The notes below the pieces were generated by a model. That model was not told the origin of the DNA, did no database searches, and saw nothing but the letters and a program-made list of their open reading frames with translations. A DNA stretch of 64,000 nt, taken from contig OZ244212.1 in assembly GCA_965216695.1 (NCBI GenBank), forward strand, positions 2,418,001-2,482,000, read 5' to 3'. Below are positions 63,804 through 64,000 of this stretch, piece by piece; within the stretch, counting starts at the first letter, position 1; each line of letters begins with the position of its first letter. The translations under genes and the position numbers were made by a program. The stretch comes from G965216695 sp965216695. GTDB taxonomy: Bacteria; Pseudomonadota; Gammaproteobacteria; Pseudomonadales; Azotimanducaceae.

Positions 63804-64000
63804 ATGCGCGCGACTCTCTTACTGATTCTTTTACAGGCTACCGTCGTGTCGGCTGCTGCCGGACCAAAACAGGTTGGCGCGGTGTCTCTGGACCGTTCCT
63901 CCCGGTTTCTGTTTCCGTCCGAGCAGGTCGGAGATACGTTCAGAATCGACGTCGTTCTTCCGATTGGCTACGAAGAGTCCGATGCAACGTATCCGGTGGT
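63804..64000 (+). CDS. Secreted esterase (family PF00756-like), 3' end missing
   Basis: The frame starts at the ATG at 63804, after GAGGG, and is open to the window edge. The first 20 residues are a signal peptide (MRATLLLILLQATVVSAAAG). The mature start reads LDRSSRFLFPSEQVGDTFRI and VVLPIGYEESDATYPVV, the typical beginning of the Fes/EstD type of putative esterases (D-F-x-I-x-V-x-L-P-x-G-Y). The catalytic region is outside the window. Confidence 0.7.
   Translation, partial: MRATLLLILLQATVVSAAAGPKQVGAVSLDRSSRFLFPSEQVGDTFRIDVVLPIGYEESDATYPV

Overview
The window is GC-rich, densely coded DNA of the kind seen in a free-living, aerobic, Gram-negative gammaproteobacterium. Evidence for this is a homodimeric-type pyruvate dehydrogenase E1 (AceE), MlaA and AsmA envelope proteins, several lipoproteins, DNA polymerase II, the engB / cytochrome c4 / dsbA / endonuclease-like neighbourhood known from pseudomonads, a PQQ-dependent quinohaemoprotein alcohol dehydrogenase and a TonB-dependent receptor. 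The genus cannot be named from the sequence. I see no tRNA, rRNA, CRISPR array, insertion sequence, integrase or replication origin.

Layout. 1-2.1 kb: an L,D-transpeptidase (cut by the window edge) followed by a MepK-like M15 peptidase. 2.1-8.1 kb: an acyl-CoA dehydrogenase, a small orphan, a three-gene operon of coiled-coil and membrane proteins of unknown role, and a YegP-like protein. 8.2-14.3 kb: a tight operon of secreted alpha/beta hydrolase, MlaA and a periplasmic binding protein, then alaS. 14.3-19.3 kb (minus strand): a TonB receptor, YfiR and GGDEF/EAL operon that looks like an envelope-to-c-di-GMP signalling unit. 19.6-27.2 kb (minus strand): a complete GlpSTPQUV-type glycerol ABC importer followed by a DUF1295 membrane protein and, after a gap, a SIMPL-domain protein. 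27.3-35.3 kb: a NUDIX hydrolase and a surface-polysaccharide cluster (two GT4 glycosyltransferases, asparagine synthase, flippase, sulfotransferase, methyltransferase). Its right half is clearly more AT-rich than the surroundings. 35.4-40.9 kb: polB divergent from an operon of photolyase, metallophosphoesterase and lipase, then a small orphan. 41-46.4 kb (minus strand): a coiled-coil membrane protein with a BON-OmpA protein, and an operon of aceE, GNAT acetyltransferase and sulfotransferase. 46.5-48.8 kb: the lipid-anchored PQQ alcohol dehydrogenase. 48.8-49.13 kb: a non-coding locus with a sigma-54 promoter. 49.2-56.9 kb (minus strand): AsmA and a YejABEF-like peptide importer. 57-60.3 kb: endonuclease-like protein, DsbA, cytochrome c4, EngB. 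60.5-64 kb: M48 lipoprotein protease, a DCC/lipase-maturation-factor fusion, an orphan, and a truncated secreted esterase.

The most interesting locus is the roughly 420-base gap after the alcohol dehydrogenase. It holds a near-consensus -24/-12 sigma-54 promoter, a predicted RNA of about 200 nt with three 11-nt tandem repeats and two clusters of AAnAAnAA (Hfq/Crc-type CA) motifs, and a strong intrinsic terminator. That is the architecture of the Pseudomonas catabolite-repression sponge RNA CrcZ, but the genes around it are different. Carbon-source genes in the window (alcohol dehydrogenase, glycerol importer, acyl-CoA dehydrogenase, peptide importer, pyruvate dehydrogenase) would make sense as members of such a regulon; that link is inference.
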